Of a DNA stretch of 64,000 nucleotides, positions 8,439 through 18,308 are shown piece by piece. The notes beneath the pieces were generated by a model. It saw only the letters and a program-made list of their open reading frames with translations. It was not told where the DNA came from and ran no database searches. The DNA comes from Tabrizicola piscis (lineage in GTDB: Bacteria > Pseudomonadota > Alphaproteobacteria > Rhodobacterales > Rhodobacteraceae): contig NZ_CP034328.1 of assembly GCF_003940805.1 (NCBI RefSeq), positions 1,284,001 to 1,348,000 of the forward strand, given 5' to 3'. Position numbers and translations under genes: made by a program. Every line of letters begins with the position of its first letter. The first letter of the stretch is position 1.

Positions 8439-9758
8439 TCAATGCGCGGCCGAAACCGGCACGGCCGCAAGCGAGTTCGAAGACGACCCTGACACCCGCA
8501 CACGTACGAGTTGTCCGATTCGCCCCGCCTCATCTTGGACATGCACGGCGTGCAGGTGATCGGACTTTCCGACCATCTGTCCGGGCAGCCTTCCGGGCTT
8601 TTCGTAAAGCACGGACACCTCGCGCCCGACCATCGCCTCTTGCGCGGCGCGCTGCTGGGCGGTGACCAGCGATTGCAGTTCCTGAAGCCGGGCATCCGCC
8701 ACTTCGGCAGGGACCGGGTCCTTTTCCGCGGCAGGCGTGCCGGGGCGGGCGGAATACTTGAAGCTGAAGGCCATGCCGAAGCCGACGGTTCGGATCAGGT
8801 CCATCGTCGCGGCGAAATCCGCATCCGTCTCGCCGGGGAAACCCACGATGAAATCGGACGACAGAAGGATGTCGGGCCGCGCGGCGCGGATCCGGTCCAC
8901 CAGCCGCAGATAGGCGTCCGCCGTATGCTTGCGGTTCATCGCTTTCAGGATGCGGTCACTGCCGGATTGCACCGGCAAATGCAGATAGGGCATCAGCTGC
9001 GGCAGATCGCCATGCGCGGCGATCAGGTCGTCTTCCATGTCATTGGGGTGGCTGGTCGTGTAACGCAACCGCTCCAGCCCCTCGACCAGTGCGAGTTCCC
9101 GCACCAGCCGCGCGAGCCCCCATGCGCCATCCGGCCCCTCGCCGTGGTAGGCGTTGACGTTCTGGCCCAGAAGCGTGATCTCGCGCACCCCTTGCGCGAC
9201 CAGTCCGCGCGCCTCGTCCAGCAGGCGGGCGACAGGGCGGCTGACCTCGGCCCCCCTTGTGTAGGGCACCACGCAGAATGCGCAGAACTTGTCGCAGCCT
9301 TCCTGCACGGTCAGAAACGCCGCCGGCCCGCGCGTGACCTTGCGCGCCGGCAGCACGGAAAACTTGTCCTCGACCGGGAAATCGGTGTCCACCAACCGCC
9401 CTCCCGCCGCCACCATCTGCGGCAGCCGGTGATAGGCCTGCGGCCCCACCACCAGATCGACAACCGACGACCGGCGCAGGATCTCGGCCCCCTCGGCCTG
9501 GGCCACGCAGCCCGCGACGCCCACCTTCAGATTCGGCTTTTCCAGCTTCAGCGCGCGCAGGCGGCCAAGGTCGGAATAGAGCTTCTCGCTCGCCTTCTCG
9601 CGGATGTGGCAGGTGTTGAGCAGCACCATGTCCGCCTCTTCCTGCACCTCGGTCGTGACATAGCCCTCGGCGCCCATGGCTTCGGCCATGCGCTCGCTGT
9701 CATAGACGTTCATCTGGCAGCCGTACGTCTTGATGAACAGCTTCTTGGGGTCAGACAT
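8439..9758 (-). CDS. miaB: tRNA-2-methylthio-N6-dimethylallyladenosine synthase
   Basis: A 439-residue radical-SAM methylthiotransferase that modifies A37 of tRNAs reading codons that start with U. The N-terminal iron-sulphur cluster cysteines are C14, C50 and C84; the radical-SAM cluster motif CDKFCAFC gives C155, C159 and C162; a TRAM RNA-binding domain occupies roughly 375-435. Full family length, ATG at 9758. In many alphaproteobacteria miaB precedes phoH directly; here two envelope genes lie between. The last few residues beyond the TRAM domain are low in similarity to anything I recognise. Confidence 0.96.
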   Translation of the reverse strand: MSDPKKLFIKTYGCQMNVYDSERMAEAMGAEGYVTTEVQEEADMVLLNTCHIREKASEKLYSDLGRLRALKLEKPNLKVGVAGCVAQAEGAEILRRSSVVDLVVGPQAYHRLPQMVAAGGRLVDTDFPVEDKFSVLPARKVTRGPAAFLTVQEGCDKFCAFCVVPYTRGAEVSRPVARLLDEARGLVAQGVREITLLGQNVNAYHGEGPDGAWGLARLVRELALVEGLERLRYTTSHPNDMEDDLIAAHGDLPQLMPYLHLPVQSGSDRILKAMNRKHTADAYLRLVDRIRAARPDILLSSDFIVGFPGETDADFAATMDLIRTVGFGMAFSFKYSARPGTPAAEKDPVPAEVADARLQELQSLVTAQQRAAQEAMVGREVSVLYEKPGRLPGQMVGKSDHLHAVHVQDEAGRIGQLVRVRVSGSSSNSLAAVPVSAAH

Positions 9759-9893
9759 TTTCGGGCTCTCCGGGCTGTGGCGGGTTTACCCTGAAACGCG
9801 TCCCCCCCGCAACTGCACCACCCGGTGCGCTGGCACACCCTTGCATCGGCGGCCCGGATGCCCGACTTTGCGCTTGCCCGCAGCGGACCTGAC

Positions 9894-10763
9894 ATGCGCC
9901 ACGCCTCCATCGCCGACCTTCTGGCCCGCAAGGCCGCCAGCCTTTCCACAGGCCCCCTCGCCATCGTCATGGCCGAGGACGAGGTTGAGGTGGACAGCAC
10001 CCTGACCCACCTGCTGAAGTGCGGCTTTCGCGATGTCGTCCTGCTTGCGCCCGGCGACATCGCGGTCGCCCCGGATCTGGAACAGCGCATCCACCTGGTC
10101 ACCTATGACGTCTTTGCCGACGCCGCCCTGCCCAGTGCCATCAACACGATGATGGATTCGCTTGCAGGCACCTGGATTCACGTCTGCTACAACGCCGAAT
10201 ACCTGTTCTTCCCCTTTTGCGAAACGCGCCGCATCCGCGAAATGCTGACCTTCCACACCGAGGAACGCCGCAGCGCGATGCTGACCTATGTGATCGACCT
10301 TTACGCAGGCGACCTTGCCACCCATCCCAACGCCGTGGCGCTGGACGATGCCTGGCTGGACCGGACCGGCTACTATGCCCTTGCCCGCAAGGACCCCGCC
10401 CGCAACTGGGAGCCGCTGGATCGACAGATGGATTTCTTCGGCGGCCTGCGCTGGCGGTTTGAGGAGCACATTCCCTGGACCCGCCGCAAGATCGACCGCA
10501 TCTCGCTGTTCCGGGCGCGGGAAGGCCTGCGCATGGCCCCGGATTTCACCCTGAACGACCCCGAGTTGAACACCTATGCCTGCCAATGGCACCACAACCT
10601 GACGGCGGCCGTCTGTTCCTTCCGCACCGCGAAGGCGCTGCGCACCAATCCCGGCTCGCGGCAGGCGATTTCCAGTTTCCGCTGGCGCAACTCCACGCCC
10701 TTCCAGTGGCATAGCCAACAGCTGATGGATCTTGGGCTGATGGAACCGGGGCAGTGGTTCTGA
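9894..10763 (+). CDS. Conserved protein of unknown function, possibly glycosyltransferase-2-like
   Basis: About 290 residues, soluble, no signal peptide. Residues near 20-60 alternate hydrophobic strands and short loops (PLAIVMAEDEVEV, FRDVVLLAPG), as in the start of a nucleotide-binding glycosyltransferase fold, but I see no clear DxD motif; YNAEYLFFPF sits where one might be. The C-terminal half is rich in W, R and H. Starts at 9825 (GTG), 9858 and 9894 are all open and none has a good ribosome-binding site; 9894 is the nearest ATG to the conserved part. It stands alone between miaB and the fasciclin gene. The function is a guess. Confidence 0.6.
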   Translation: MRHASIADLLARKAASLSTGPLAIVMAEDEVEVDSTLTHLLKCGFRDVVLLAPGDIAVAPDLEQRIHLVTYDVFADAALPSAINTMMDSLAGTWIHVCYNAEYLFFPFCETRRIREMLTFHTEERRSAMLTYVIDLYAGDLATHPNAVALDDAWLDRTGYYALARKDPARNWEPLDRQMDFFGGLRWRFEEHIPWTRRKIDRISLFRAREGLRMAPDFTLNDPELNTYACQWHHNLTAAVCSFRTAKALRTNPGSRQAISSFRWRNSTPFQWHSQQLMDLGLMEPGQWF

Positions 10764-10871
10764 TCCTTTTCACGCAGCCGTGAACGCAGGCGGGAAACTT
10801 CCCAACCAAAGCCTCCGTTGCTTCGACCGTGACAGCCGGACGGTCCGGCTGACCTTTTGAAGGAGCGACCC

Positions 10872-11414
10872 ATGTCCCTGCGATTGATCCTTGGCGCCGT
10901 GGCACTGACCGGCATTGCCCAAGCCACCTTTGCCGCCAACCCCGATGTCGGCGGTGCGCCGATGTTCGAAACCAAGAACATCGTGGAAAACGCCGTGAAC
11001 TCGGCCGACCACACCACGCTGGTCGCCGCCGTCACAGCCGCAGGTCTGGCCGATGCGCTGATGGGCGAAGGCCCCTTCACCGTGTTCGCGCCGGTGAACG
11101 ACGCCTTTGCCGCCCTGCCCGCCGGCACTGTCGACACGCTCCTGAAACCTGAAAACAAGGATATGCTGACCAAAGTCCTGACGGCCCATGTCGTGGCGGG
11201 CGACCTCAAGCTTGCCGATCTGCGCCGCAAGGTCGGTTCGGACGGTTACGCCAACCTGCAAACCCTGTCGGGTGACGCGCTTTCGGTCCGGTTCCGGGGC
11301 GACAAGGCGATGGTCTATTCGGAATCGCGCAATATCGGCACGATCACGATTGGCGATGTCGACCAGTCGAACGGCGTCATCCACGTCATCGACACGGTTC
11401 TCGTGCCGAAGTGA
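10872..11414 (+). CDS. Secreted fasciclin (FAS1) domain protein
   Basis: A 180-residue protein with a signal peptide (about 1-21, ending TFA) and one FAS1 domain, recognised by NIVENAVNSADHTTLVAAV, GPFTVFAPVNDAFAALP and the closing NGVIHVIDTVLVP. FAS1 domains are extracellular adhesion or carbohydrate-interaction modules; the bacterial partner is unknown. The ATG at 10872 has GAAGGAG upstream. The leader carries a small hairpin (AGCCGGA/TCCGGCT, 10834-10850). It is a single-gene unit ending in a strong terminator. Confidence 0.9.
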   Translation: MSLRLILGAVALTGIAQATFAANPDVGGAPMFETKNIVENAVNSADHTTLVAAVTAAGLADALMGEGPFTVFAPVNDAFAALPAGTVDTLLKPENKDMLTKVLTAHVVAGDLKLADLRRKVGSDGYANLQTLSGDALSVRFRGDKAMVYSESRNIGTITIGDVDQSNGVIHVIDTVLVPK

Positions 11415-11438
11415 TCTGCCGGCTTTTTTGACAGGTTC

Positions 11439-11464
11439 GGGCGGGGGCAACCCCGCCCTTTTTT
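11439..11464 (+). terminator. Rho-independent terminator after the fasciclin gene
   Basis: An eight-base-pair GC stem (GGGCGGGG/CCCCGCCC) with a GCAA loop is followed by six T residues. It lies 24 bases after the fasciclin stop and just before the end of the convergent irr gene. Confidence 0.93.
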
Positions 11465-11473
11465 GCGCCAGCC

Positions 11474-11908
11474 TCAGGCCTTCCGCAGGCGGATCACCAC
11501 ATCAACGCGCGAAATGGCCATGCCTTCCGGGGCCTGCGGCAGCGACGCAATCTCCAGCTCTTCGGCCGAGGCGTCGGTCAGCCGATGGCTGTCTTCCCAG
11601 TAAAAATGCGGATGGTCATCCGTGCGCGTGTCGAAATAGCTTTTCGATCCGTCCACCACGACTTCGTTCATCAGCCCGGCATCACAAAAGGCGCGCAGGG
11701 TGTTGTAGACTGTGGCAAGGCTGACCTTCTCGCCCGCAGAGGACGACAGCGCGTACAGGCTTTCAGCGGTCACATGGCGGTTCTGGCCATCGCCAACCAG
11801 CAGCGCCGCAAGTGCCAGACGCTGCCGCGTCGGGCGCAATCCCCCGGCCTTCAGCCAGGTTGCCCCACGTTCAGTGCCGGTGTCAGAGGCCGTCAAGTGC
11901 ATGTCCAT
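11474..11908 (-). CDS. irr: Fur-family iron response regulator Irr
   Basis: About 144 residues. The winged-helix region has LRPTRQRLALAALL and VSLATVYNTLRAF, typical of Fur-family DNA-binding domains, followed by a dimerisation domain with the histidine-rich DDHPHFYWEDSHR that in Irr contributes to haem or metal sensing. Irr controls haem synthesis and iron genes in alphaproteobacteria according to haem status. I chose the ATG at 11908; the frame also extends to a TTG at 11944, and an ATG two codons later is possible. Linkage to fabA, fabB and fabI is common in this family of bacteria. Confidence 0.85.
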   Translation of the reverse strand: MDMHLTASDTGTERGATWLKAGGLRPTRQRLALAALLVGDGQNRHVTAESLYALSSSAGEKVSLATVYNTLRAFCDAGLMNEVVVDGSKSYFDTRTDDHPHFYWEDSHRLTDASAEELEIASLPQAPEGMAISRVDVVIRLRKA

Positions 11909-11960
11909 GCTCTGGATATAGGGCGCAGGCCCCCGGGCTTTCAATCACAATCCGTCGAAA

Positions 11961-13211
11961 TCAGCCCTGATGCGGCGCAAAACCGCGTTGAATCGCCCTC
12001 CACACCACCAAGGACAGCAGGATTGACCCCAGCCCTGCCACCCAGAACGGCAAGGTCAGCGCCAGATCGCGCGGCAGCATCGCCTCGGCCAAAGTGACCG
12101 TGACACCCGACAACAGCAGCCCCAGCGGCATCATCCCCCAGGCCAGCAGCCGGTAAAGGCTGTTGACCCGGCCGCGCAAGGCATCCGGGATCATGCGTTG
12201 CCGCGTACTGACCGACACGACATTCCAGACAAACCCCGAAAACTCCATCGCGGCAAAGCACAGGGCCAGCGTCACCGCATTCGGCGCCAGCGCCATCGCG
12301 GCAAAGCAGGGCCCGGATGCCAGCACCATCCACTGCATCGTCCGCGCCGGCCCCAGCGCCCGCGAAATCCGCTCGCCCATCAGGCTGCCCGCGATGCCGC
12401 CCAGGGCCCCGCCCGCAAGGGTCAACCCATAGGCCGTGGCAGACAGCCCGAGGTTTTCCTGCGCGTGCAGGACAACCCCGATGACGATCATCTGGTGAAA
12501 CAGGTTCCAGAACCCTGTGGTCCACGCCAGCGTCCTAAGCAAAGGCTTGCCGCGCAGGAACCCCAACCCCTCGCCCAGCTCCACCCGCCAGTTGCGCGGG
12601 TCCGTGCGCTCTGGCCGGAACTGGCCAGCGACCCCCGCGACCAGCAGCAGCGCCAACCCATAGGCCACCGCATTCACCCCAAAAGCCAGCGGCAACCACG
12701 CCGCAATCAGCACCGCCCCCAGCGCCGGGCCGATCAGCGCGTTGGTCAACAACTCCGCGCTCCAAAGCTGCCCGTTCGCCCGCTCCAGACGGTCAGGCGG
12801 CACAAAGGCCGGCAGCATGGTCTGCGCCGCGTTGTCGCGAAAGACCTCCGCCCCGCCCACGACAAAGGCCGCCAGCACCAGCGACGCGTAAAGCCACGGC
12901 GCGGACACCCATTCGGCCGGTGCCGGCGCCAAGGGCAAGGCGGCCCAGATCGCAAGCGCCGCCCCCGCGAAGGCCACCCCCCGCAGCGCATCCATCCGCA
13001 GGATCAGCCACCGCCGGTCCACCCGGTCAGTGATCACGCCCGCCGGAAGCGCCAGCAGAAACCACGGCAGCCGCAGCGCCACCGGCACCAGCGCCACGAG
13101 CAGCGCATCCCTTGTCAGCAGCGACGCTACCCAGGCCCAGGCCACCACCGCCACCCCGTCCGCCAGATTCGTCACCGCGCTGGCCGCGATGAACCGCTGA
13201 AGCGCCGTCAT
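11961..13211 (-). CDS. MFS exporter, EntS-like
   Basis: About 416 residues with roughly twelve membrane segments. The loop between segments 2 and 3 carries [20 protein letters not shown], the major-facilitator signature in the form seen in EntS and related exporters, which release siderophores or drugs from the cytoplasm. The start at 13211 (ATG, GGGGACAG upstream) places the first helix correctly; a longer frame to 13271 adds only charged residues. It follows the divergent fabA promoter region and precedes irr by about 50 bases, so it may be cotranscribed with irr. Substrate unknown. Confidence 0.85.
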   Translation of the reverse strand: MTALQRFIAASAVTNLADGVAVVAWAWVASLLTRDALLVALVPVALRLPWFLLALPAGVITDRVDRRWLILRMDALRGVAFAGAALAIWAALPLAPAPAEWVSAPWLYASLVLAAFVVGGAEVFRDNAAQTMLPAFVPPDRLERANGQLWSAELLTNALIGPALGAVLIAAWLPLAFGVNAVAYGLALLLVAGVAGQFRPERTDPRNWRVELGEGLGFLRGKPLLRTLAWTTGFWNLFHQMIVIGVVLHAQENLGLSATAYGLTLAGGALGGIAGSLMGERISRALGPARTMQWMVLASGPCFAAMALAPNAVTLALCFAAMEFSGFVWNVVSVSTRQRMIPDALRGRVNSLYRLLAWGMMPLGLLLSGVTVTLAEAMLPRDLALTLPFWVAGLGSILLSLVVWRAIQRGFAPHQG

Positions 13212-13354
13212 CTCTGTCCCCGCCCTCTGCGCGCAAGCCCGCACCCTTGGCTGGGGCAAGGGTGCCGTCAAGGTCCGGAAAACGCCCCCGGACTTGCCAC
13301 TCTTCCCCGCCGAATGCTACGGAGGGTGAGAGATACATCGGGGGACCACAAGGG

Positions 13355-13864
13355 ATGGCGTCTTATCCAACCAGTTTCGACAAAGAGGCCCTCTTGGCCT
13401 GCTCACGCGGTGAATTGTTCGGCCCCGGCAACGCCCAGCTTCCTGCCCCGCCGATGCTGATGATGGACCGCATCACCGACATCTCGGAAGACCGCGGCGA
13501 ACACGGCAAGGGCCATGTCGTGGCCGAGTTCGACATCACCCCCGACCTGTGGTTCTTCGAATGCCACTTCCCCGGCAACCCGATCATGCCCGGCTGCCTT
13601 GGCCTGGACGGGCTGTGGCAGCTGACCGGCTTCAACCTTGGCTGGCGCGGCTGGCAAGGGCGCGGCTACGCGCTGGGCGTGGGTGAGGTAAAGCTGACCG
13701 GCATGGTCCGCCCCGACCGCAAGAAGCTTACCTACTACGTCGATTTCACCAAGGCCCTGACCACCCGCCGCCTGACGATGGGCGTGGCGGACGGGCGGGT
13801 GGAGGCGGATGGTGAGGTGATCTATCTGGTCAAGGACATGAAGGTGGCGCTGAGCGAGGCGTGA
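13355..13864 (+). CDS. fabA: 3-hydroxydecanoyl-ACP dehydratase/isomerase
   Basis: A 169-residue FabA that dehydrates 3-hydroxydecanoyl-ACP and isomerises the product to the cis-3 form, the branch point for unsaturated fatty acids. The active-site stretch [19 protein letters not shown] gives H71 and D85. The ATG at 13355 follows AAGGG closely; the open frame to 13247 has no FabA similarity. It is divergent from the MFS gene. In related genomes fabB follows at once, but here a small membrane-protein gene is inserted between them. Confidence 0.97.
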   Translation: MASYPTSFDKEALLACSRGELFGPGNAQLPAPPMLMMDRITDISEDRGEHGKGHVVAEFDITPDLWFFECHFPGNPIMPGCLGLDGLWQLTGFNLGWRGWQGRGYALGVGEVKLTGMVRPDRKKLTYYVDFTKALTTRRLTMGVADGRVEADGEVIYLVKDMKVALSEA

Positions 13865-13880
13865 AGATAGCAGAGGCGGC

Positions 13881-14291
13881 GTGAAGACTCGCATCCTAAG
13901 GGCTTGGCACCAGATTACTTTCTTCCGACTGCGCAGCGAACTAGCGGCGTTGCGGCGCGCAAAGGTTGGTCCACGTTGGGCAGCTTTCCAAATTTTCCTC
14001 GTAGTCGGACTTTGGTTCTTTGCAGCGCTTTCTCCGATCTACCTAGTCATAGTCGGCTACGACCGAGTTAATGACAGTAGCAACGGAATGGGAGCTATGG
14101 TCGGTAACGGGCTGTTTGCTGTTGCGACACTCTACTCCGTCATCCTCCTCGTCACTGTCCTGCCCTGGGTCCTCCGTTGGTTTTTCATTGCCGCTAAGTT
14201 AGTTGTGGGCCTTCCGGCTGAGGCCAACAGCAAAGAGGCCGAACTCATCACTGCAATCGCCTTAGTCGAAGCAACGATCCGGTCGGCGTGA
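13881..14291 (+). CDS. Small membrane protein of unknown function inside the fab operon
   Basis: About 136 residues starting at a GTG 16 bases after fabA. The N-terminus is basic and amphipathic; two hydrophobic segments are clear (about 35-60 and 75-110, the latter VATLYSVILLVTVLPWVLRWFFIAAKLVVGL). Codon use and base composition differ from fabA and fabB: many more A- and T-ending codons. I recognise no family. It is in the same direction and would be cotranscribed with the fab genes. Inference: a recently acquired gene. Confidence 0.65.
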   Translation: MKTRILRAWHQITFFRLRSELAALRRAKVGPRWAAFQIFLVVGLWFFAALSPIYLVIVGYDRVNDSSNGMGAMVGNGLFAVATLYSVILLVTVLPWVLRWFFIAAKLVVGLPAEANSKEAELITAIALVEATIRSA

Positions 14292-14358
14292 CCCAACCAC
14301 CTTGCCCCCTCCCCCCCTCTGCCCTAAACAGGCGCTAAGCCACTAAGGGAGGCAAACC

Positions 14359-15588
14359 ATGCGCCGCGTCGTCATCACCGGGATCGGCATCGTCTCGTCC
14401 ATCGGCAATTCCGCCGCCGAGGTTGAGGCATCCCTCCGCGCCGGCAAGTCTGGCATCGTCTTCGCCCCCGACTATGCCGAACACGGCTTCCGCTGCCGCG
14501 TCCACGGCCAGCCGAACATCGTGCTGGAAGACCACATCGACAAGCGCGACCTGCGCTTCATGGGGGACGGCGCGGCCTACAACTTCATCGCCATGGATCA
14601 GGCGATCAAGGATTCGGGCCTTGAACCCGGCGATATCTCGAACGAACGCACCGGCCTCATCATGGGGTCTGGCGGGCCCTCGACCAAATCCTTCTTCCGC
14701 GCCCACAACATCGTGCGCGAAACCGGTTCACCCAAGCGGATGGGTCCGTTCATGGTGACCAAGGGCATGTCCTCGACCAACTCGGCCTGCCTTGCCACGC
14801 CGTTCAAGATCAAGGGCGTCAACTACTCCATCACCTCCGCCTGCTCCACCAGCGCGCATTGCATCGGCAACGGCACCGAGCTGATCCAGTTCGGCAAGCA
14901 GGACATCGTCTTTGCCGGCGGGGGCGAAGAACTGGACTGGACCCTGTCCTGCCTGTTCGACGCGATGGGGGCCATGTCCTCCAAGTACAACGACACCCCC
15001 GAAACCGCCGCCCGCGCCTATGACGCAACGCGCGACGGGTTCGTCATCGCCGGGGGCGGTGGCGTCGTCGTGCTGGAAGAACTGGAACACGCCCTCGCCC
15101 GTGGTGCCAAGATCTATGCCGAGGTGACTGGCTACGGTGCCACCTCTGACGGGCATGACATGGTGGCTCCCAGCGGTGAAGGTGGCGAACGGTCCATGCG
15201 TCTTGCCCTGTCCACCCTGCCGAAAGACCGCAAGGTCGATTACATCAACAGCCACGGCACCAGCACCCCGGTTGGTGACATCACCGAGGTTGAGGCGATC
15301 CGCCGCGTGTTCGGGCGCGGCAAGACCCCGCCGATCTCGTCCACCAAGTCGCTGACCGGCCACTCGCTGGGCGCCACCGGCGCGCAAGAGGCGATCTATT
15401 CGCTGCTGATGCTGCAGGGCAGCTTCATCACCGCCTCGGCCAACGTGGTCACTCTTGACCCCGCCCTCGACCCCGGCGAAATCGCGACGGAACTGCGTGA
15501 GAACGTCGAACTCGACTCCGTCCTGTCGAACTCCTTCGGTTTTGGTGGCACCAACGCCACCCTCGTGATGTCCAAGTACCTCGGTTAA
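14359..15588 (+). CDS. fabB: Beta-ketoacyl-ACP synthase I
   Basis: A 409-residue condensing enzyme that elongates saturated and unsaturated acyl-ACPs in the cytoplasm. Catalytic residues are visible: C162 in [13 protein letters not shown]299 in [11 protein letters not shown], and K330/H335 in [15 protein letters not shown]. Length and spacing are normal. The ATG at 14359 follows GGAGG. FabB together with FabA is needed for anaerobic unsaturated fatty acid synthesis. Eleven bases separate it from fabI, so the two are clearly in one operon. Confidence 0.97.
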   Translation: MRRVVITGIGIVSSIGNSAAEVEASLRAGKSGIVFAPDYAEHGFRCRVHGQPNIVLEDHIDKRDLRFMGDGAAYNFIAMDQAIKDSGLEPGDISNERTGLIMGSGGPSTKSFFRAHNIVRETGSPKRMGPFMVTKGMSSTNSACLATPFKIKGVNYSITSACSTSAHCIGNGTELIQFGKQDIVFAGGGEELDWTLSCLFDAMGAMSSKYNDTPETAARAYDATRDGFVIAGGGGVVVLEELEHALARGAKIYAEVTGYGATSDGHDMVAPSGEGGERSMRLALSTLPKDRKVDYINSHGTSTPVGDITEVEAIRRVFGRGKTPPISSTKSLTGHSLGATGAQEAIYSLLMLQGSFITASANVVTLDPALDPGEIATELRENVELDSVLSNSFGFGGTNATLVMSKYLG

Positions 15589-15599
15589 GGAAGTCCAGC

Positions 15600-16388
15600 A
15601 TGGCAGATCTGATGAAGGGCAAGCGCGGGCTTGTCATGGGTGTTGCCAATGAACGCTCCATCGCCTGGGGCATCGCCTCGGCCCTGGCCGCCGAAGGTGC
15701 GGAACTGGCCTTCAGCTATCAGGGCGAGGCGTTTGGCAAACGGGTGGAACCCTTGGCCGCAAGCGTCGGGTCCGACTTCCTTGTCGATGTCGATGTCACG
15801 AATGACGACAGCCTTGACGCCTGCTTTGCCGCGCTGAAATCGCGCTGGGGGCAGATGGATTTCCTGATCCACGCCATCGCCTTTTCCGACAAGAACGAAC
15901 TGACTGGCCGTTTCATCAACACTACGCGCGGGAACTTCCAGAACTCGCTGAACATCTCCTGCTTCAGCTTCATCGACGTGGCCGCCCGCGCGGCGAACCT
16001 GATGACCGAAGGCGGGTCACTCATCACCCTGACCTTCCAGGGGTCAAACCGCGTCTCGCCGAATTACAACGTAATGGGCGTGGCCAAAGCCGCGCTGGAA
16101 AGCGCCACCCGCTATCTGGCAAACGACCTTGGGCCGCAGGGCATCCGCGTCAACGCCATTTCGCCCGGCCCGATGAAGACCCTCGCCGGTGCGGCAATCG
16201 GCGGCGCCCGCGCCACCTTCCGCCATACCGAGGCGAATGCCCCCCTGCGCGCCAACGCCACGCTTGAAACGATCGGCGGCACCGCGGTCTGGCTCTGCTC
16301 GCCCTATGGGGCCGCGACCACGGGCGAGGTGATCCACGTCGATGGCGGCTACCACGTTCTGGGCTTCCCGCAGGCCGAAAACCTGTAA
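15600..16388 (+). CDS. fabI: Enoyl-ACP reductase (NADH), Phe at position 146
   Basis: A 262-residue short-chain dehydrogenase-type FabI that reduces enoyl-ACP in the last step of each elongation cycle. The cofactor region MGVANERSIAWGIA and the catalytic pair Y156 and K163 in PNYNVMGVAKAALE fit the Escherichia coli numbering exactly. The second conserved active-site tyrosine, Y146 in E. coli, is F146 here (LITLTFQGSN). This may be harmless, because Y156 is the residue most directly tied to catalysis, but it is unusual. It closes the fabA-fabB-fabI operon; no clear terminator follows. Confidence 0.95.
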   Translation: MADLMKGKRGLVMGVANERSIAWGIASALAAEGAELAFSYQGEAFGKRVEPLAASVGSDFLVDVDVTNDDSLDACFAALKSRWGQMDFLIHAIAFSDKNELTGRFINTTRGNFQNSLNISCFSFIDVAARAANLMTEGGSLITLTFQGSNRVSPNYNVMGVAKAALESATRYLANDLGPQGIRVNAISPGPMKTLAGAAIGGARATFRHTEANAPLRANATLETIGGTAVWLCSPYGAATTGEVIHVDGGYHVLGFPQAENL

Positions 16389-16572
16389 AGGCGGTCCTTC
16401 GGGGCTTGTCTGGTCAGCATCGCTGCCCCAGCTCACCCGGCCCTCGCTGCGGCAGCGGGTCTCGGCGAATTCTTAACAAAAGATGACTACGGCCTGGCAA
16501 GCCATTGATTATGCTTGCGCCCGAACATGTCCCTGCCCGGGACATCAGCACAGCGCCAAGGGAAAAAGGGAT

Positions 16573-16646
16573 TGGAGCGGGCGGCGGGAATCGAACCCGC
16601 GTCTTTAGCTTGGAAGGCTAAGGTCTTACCATTACACAACGCCCGC
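16573..16646 (-). tRNA. tRNA-Gly (anticodon TCC)
   Basis: Read on the minus strand, a 74-base cloverleaf: acceptor arms GCGGGCG and CGCCCGC, anticodon stem TTAGC/GCTAA with loop CTTCCAA giving TCC, T-arm GCGGGTTCGATTCCCGC, and an encoded CCA end. A hairpin with arms ATGTCCC/GGGACAT lies downstream at 16527-16545, and a short T-run precedes it. Confidence 0.96.
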
Positions 16647-16763
16647 GCTCACTTCCGTAGGTATTCGGACCTGATCGGTTCGTCAAGGAGGGGCAGCGGA
16701 TCAAGCCCCCGCGGTGCGCTGTCGAGCCTTTCTTCAAGCGGCCGGAAAGCCCTCTCCGAAAGG

Positions 16764-17126
16764 TCAAGAGTATAGCTTTGCCCCATCCGGCAAGAGCCTG
16801 ACGATGAAGTCGCTTTCGCCGTTGGCCTCAAGACTTAGGGCTCCAGACCGGTGAAGGGTCTGCAGAACATCGATCAATCTTGGTCCGAGGACGGATTGCG
16901 TCCTGCCCGACTTTTGCGTCAGGAGCCGGGTCAATGCAGCCCCCGTCACCTCGCCGCCAAATCGCTCGACCAGAACCCTCAGCACGAGTTGTTCTTGGGC
17001 CTCAAAGCTGAGCGGCGCGACAACCCCATCCGCATCCATCGCGGCGCGCAAAGCCGGACGCCATGGTGTGGGATCGACAGACTGCGGGCGAAAGCCGCTA
17101 CCTTGATTTGCCCTTGCGGAAGTCAC
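16764..17126 (-). CDS. Hypothetical protein
   Basis: A 120-residue soluble protein starting at a GTG at 17126 that has AGGAG nine bases upstream, which is good evidence that it is translated. The sequence has a leucine-rich helical middle (EAQEQLVLRVLVERFGGEVT, LIDVLQTLHRSGALSLEA) that could be a small winged-helix or dimerisation domain. I recognise no family. It lies alone between tRNA-Gly and the LysR gene, at the edge of the accessory region. Confidence 0.55.
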   Translation of the reverse strand: MTSARANQGSGFRPQSVDPTPWRPALRAAMDADGVVAPLSFEAQEQLVLRVLVERFGGEVTGAALTRLLTQKSGRTQSVLGPRLIDVLQTLHRSGALSLEANGESDFIVRLLPDGAKLYS

Positions 17127-17298
17127 GTGCGTTCTCTCCTCACAACCGATCCAACCAACGGAAGCATGCCCGGTCGGGTTTGATTTTGAGGATCAATATG
17201 GCTTCAATGCGTCGGCGATGGGGTCATAAGGCGGTACAGCGACACCCTGCCCCGACTTCGACAGAGTGCGAAGCTTTTCGACCAACGGCCCAGTCAGA

Positions 17299-18219
17299 TC
17301 AGTTCGGACGGAAACGGTCGGGGACGAGATGCTCGCGTGCGACTTCCAGCACCATATTGCCAAGGCGCCTGAGGATTTCGCTCGACTGCATGGCGGCCTG
17401 CCAGTGCAACGCGATGCTGACCTTCTTGCCGGGGCTAAGCTCTACCAGCTCACCTCGCTTGATGTAGGGGTTGCCGGCAATGCTTGGCACCAGGCCCCAA
17501 CCGGCGCCGTTCAGACAGCATGAAAGGTATCCCTCATACGAAGGAACATAGTGGATGGAGAGCGGAACCGTTGCCCCAAAGCACGTCGTCATCCACTGAT
17601 CCTGGATCGTGTCCTTGCGATTGAACGCCACAGAGATGCAGGTCCGCAGGGCCTCAAGGGAAACGCCGTCTGCAAAATGGGCCTGGTAGAGTTCCGGCGA
17701 CGCAACGGCGACGTACTCCATCGACCCCAGCGAGATGATCTTGCACCCTTGAACCGGGGTCTCCATCGTGGTGATGACGGCGAGGGCGTCCCCGGATCTT
17801 AGGCTGGATTCCGTGTGCTCCTGATCGTCGGGAAGAATGTCGAAGAGGATGCCAAGCTCCTTCGTTGCCAACTTGATCAGTTTTGGAAACCAGGTTGCCA
17901 GACTATCGTTGTTCACCCCGATGCGGACCGTGGCGGCAATGCCCTCTTCGCCGCCGACCAGCGCGCGCATCCGCTCGGCCAGTTCCTGCTGCAGAAGACC
18001 CACCTGTTCGACATGACGGAAGAACTGCAAGCCGGCCTCAGTCGGGACGCATGGCCTGCCACGCGCGACAAGCACCACACCAACCTTTTCCTCTAACTGC
18101 TTGATTCTCTGACTGACCGCAGATTGCGTCACTTTCATCGATTTTGCCGCCGCTTCGAAGCTTCCTTCGCGGATGACAGCCGCGAGGATCGTCAGTGAAT
18201 CATAGTCAAAGCGTGACAT
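17299..18219 (-). CDS. LysR-family regulator, ArgP/LysG-like
   Basis: About 306 residues. The N-terminal helix-turn-helix (about 4-60, with FEAAAKSMKVTQSAVSQRIK) and the shape of the effector domain resemble ArgP/LysG regulators, which usually respond to basic amino acids and control an exporter. No exporter is here; the divergent gene encodes a fatty acid desaturase. The ATG at 18219 fits the family; the frame to 18258 adds residues with no similarity. Two matching inverted repeats lie in the shared upstream region, one only 13 bases before the start, which suggests self-repression and control of the desaturase. Confidence 0.85.
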   Translation of the reverse strand: MSRFDYDSLTILAAVIREGSFEAAAKSMKVTQSAVSQRIKQLEEKVGVVLVARGRPCVPTEAGLQFFRHVEQVGLLQQELAERMRALVGGEEGIAATVRIGVNNDSLATWFPKLIKLATKELGILFDILPDDQEHTESSLRSGDALAVITTMETPVQGCKIISLGSMEYVAVASPELYQAHFADGVSLEALRTCISVAFNRKDTIQDQWMTTCFGATVPLSIHYVPSYEGYLSCCLNGAGWGLVPSIAGNPYIKRGELVELSPGKKVSIALHWQAAMQSSEILRRLGNMVLEVAREHLVPDRFRPN

Positions 18220-18231
18220 TGTTGCCCCTAA

Positions 18232-18252
18232 AACATAAGAAACGCTTATGTT
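18232..18252. promoter_or_regulatory. Operator 1 of the LysR/desaturase divergent region
   Basis: A perfect inverted repeat AACATAAG-AAACG-CTTATGTT with eight-base arms and a five-base spacer. It lies 13-33 bases upstream of the LysR start. The core CATAAG-N5-CTTATG recurs in weaker form at 18309-18325. Confidence 0.65.
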
Positions 18253-18308
18253 GCACAATTCACTTTAACGCAGAAGTGCAAGAAACGCAAAGGCGAGCGC
18301 TGATCTTG

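Noticed and set aside
12198..13460. A 420-codon plus-strand frame opposite the EntS-like MFS gene
   Set aside because: Composition is that of an antisense shadow (HRQ-rich), with no start signal and no similarity.
16515..16775. An 86-codon plus-strand frame running through tRNA-Gly
   Set aside because: It reads straight across the tRNA gene in antisense and is therefore spurious.
17188..17205. TTGAT and ATCAA halves that looked like an FNR box
   Set aside because: The spacer is seven bases, not the four required for FNR/FnrL sites.
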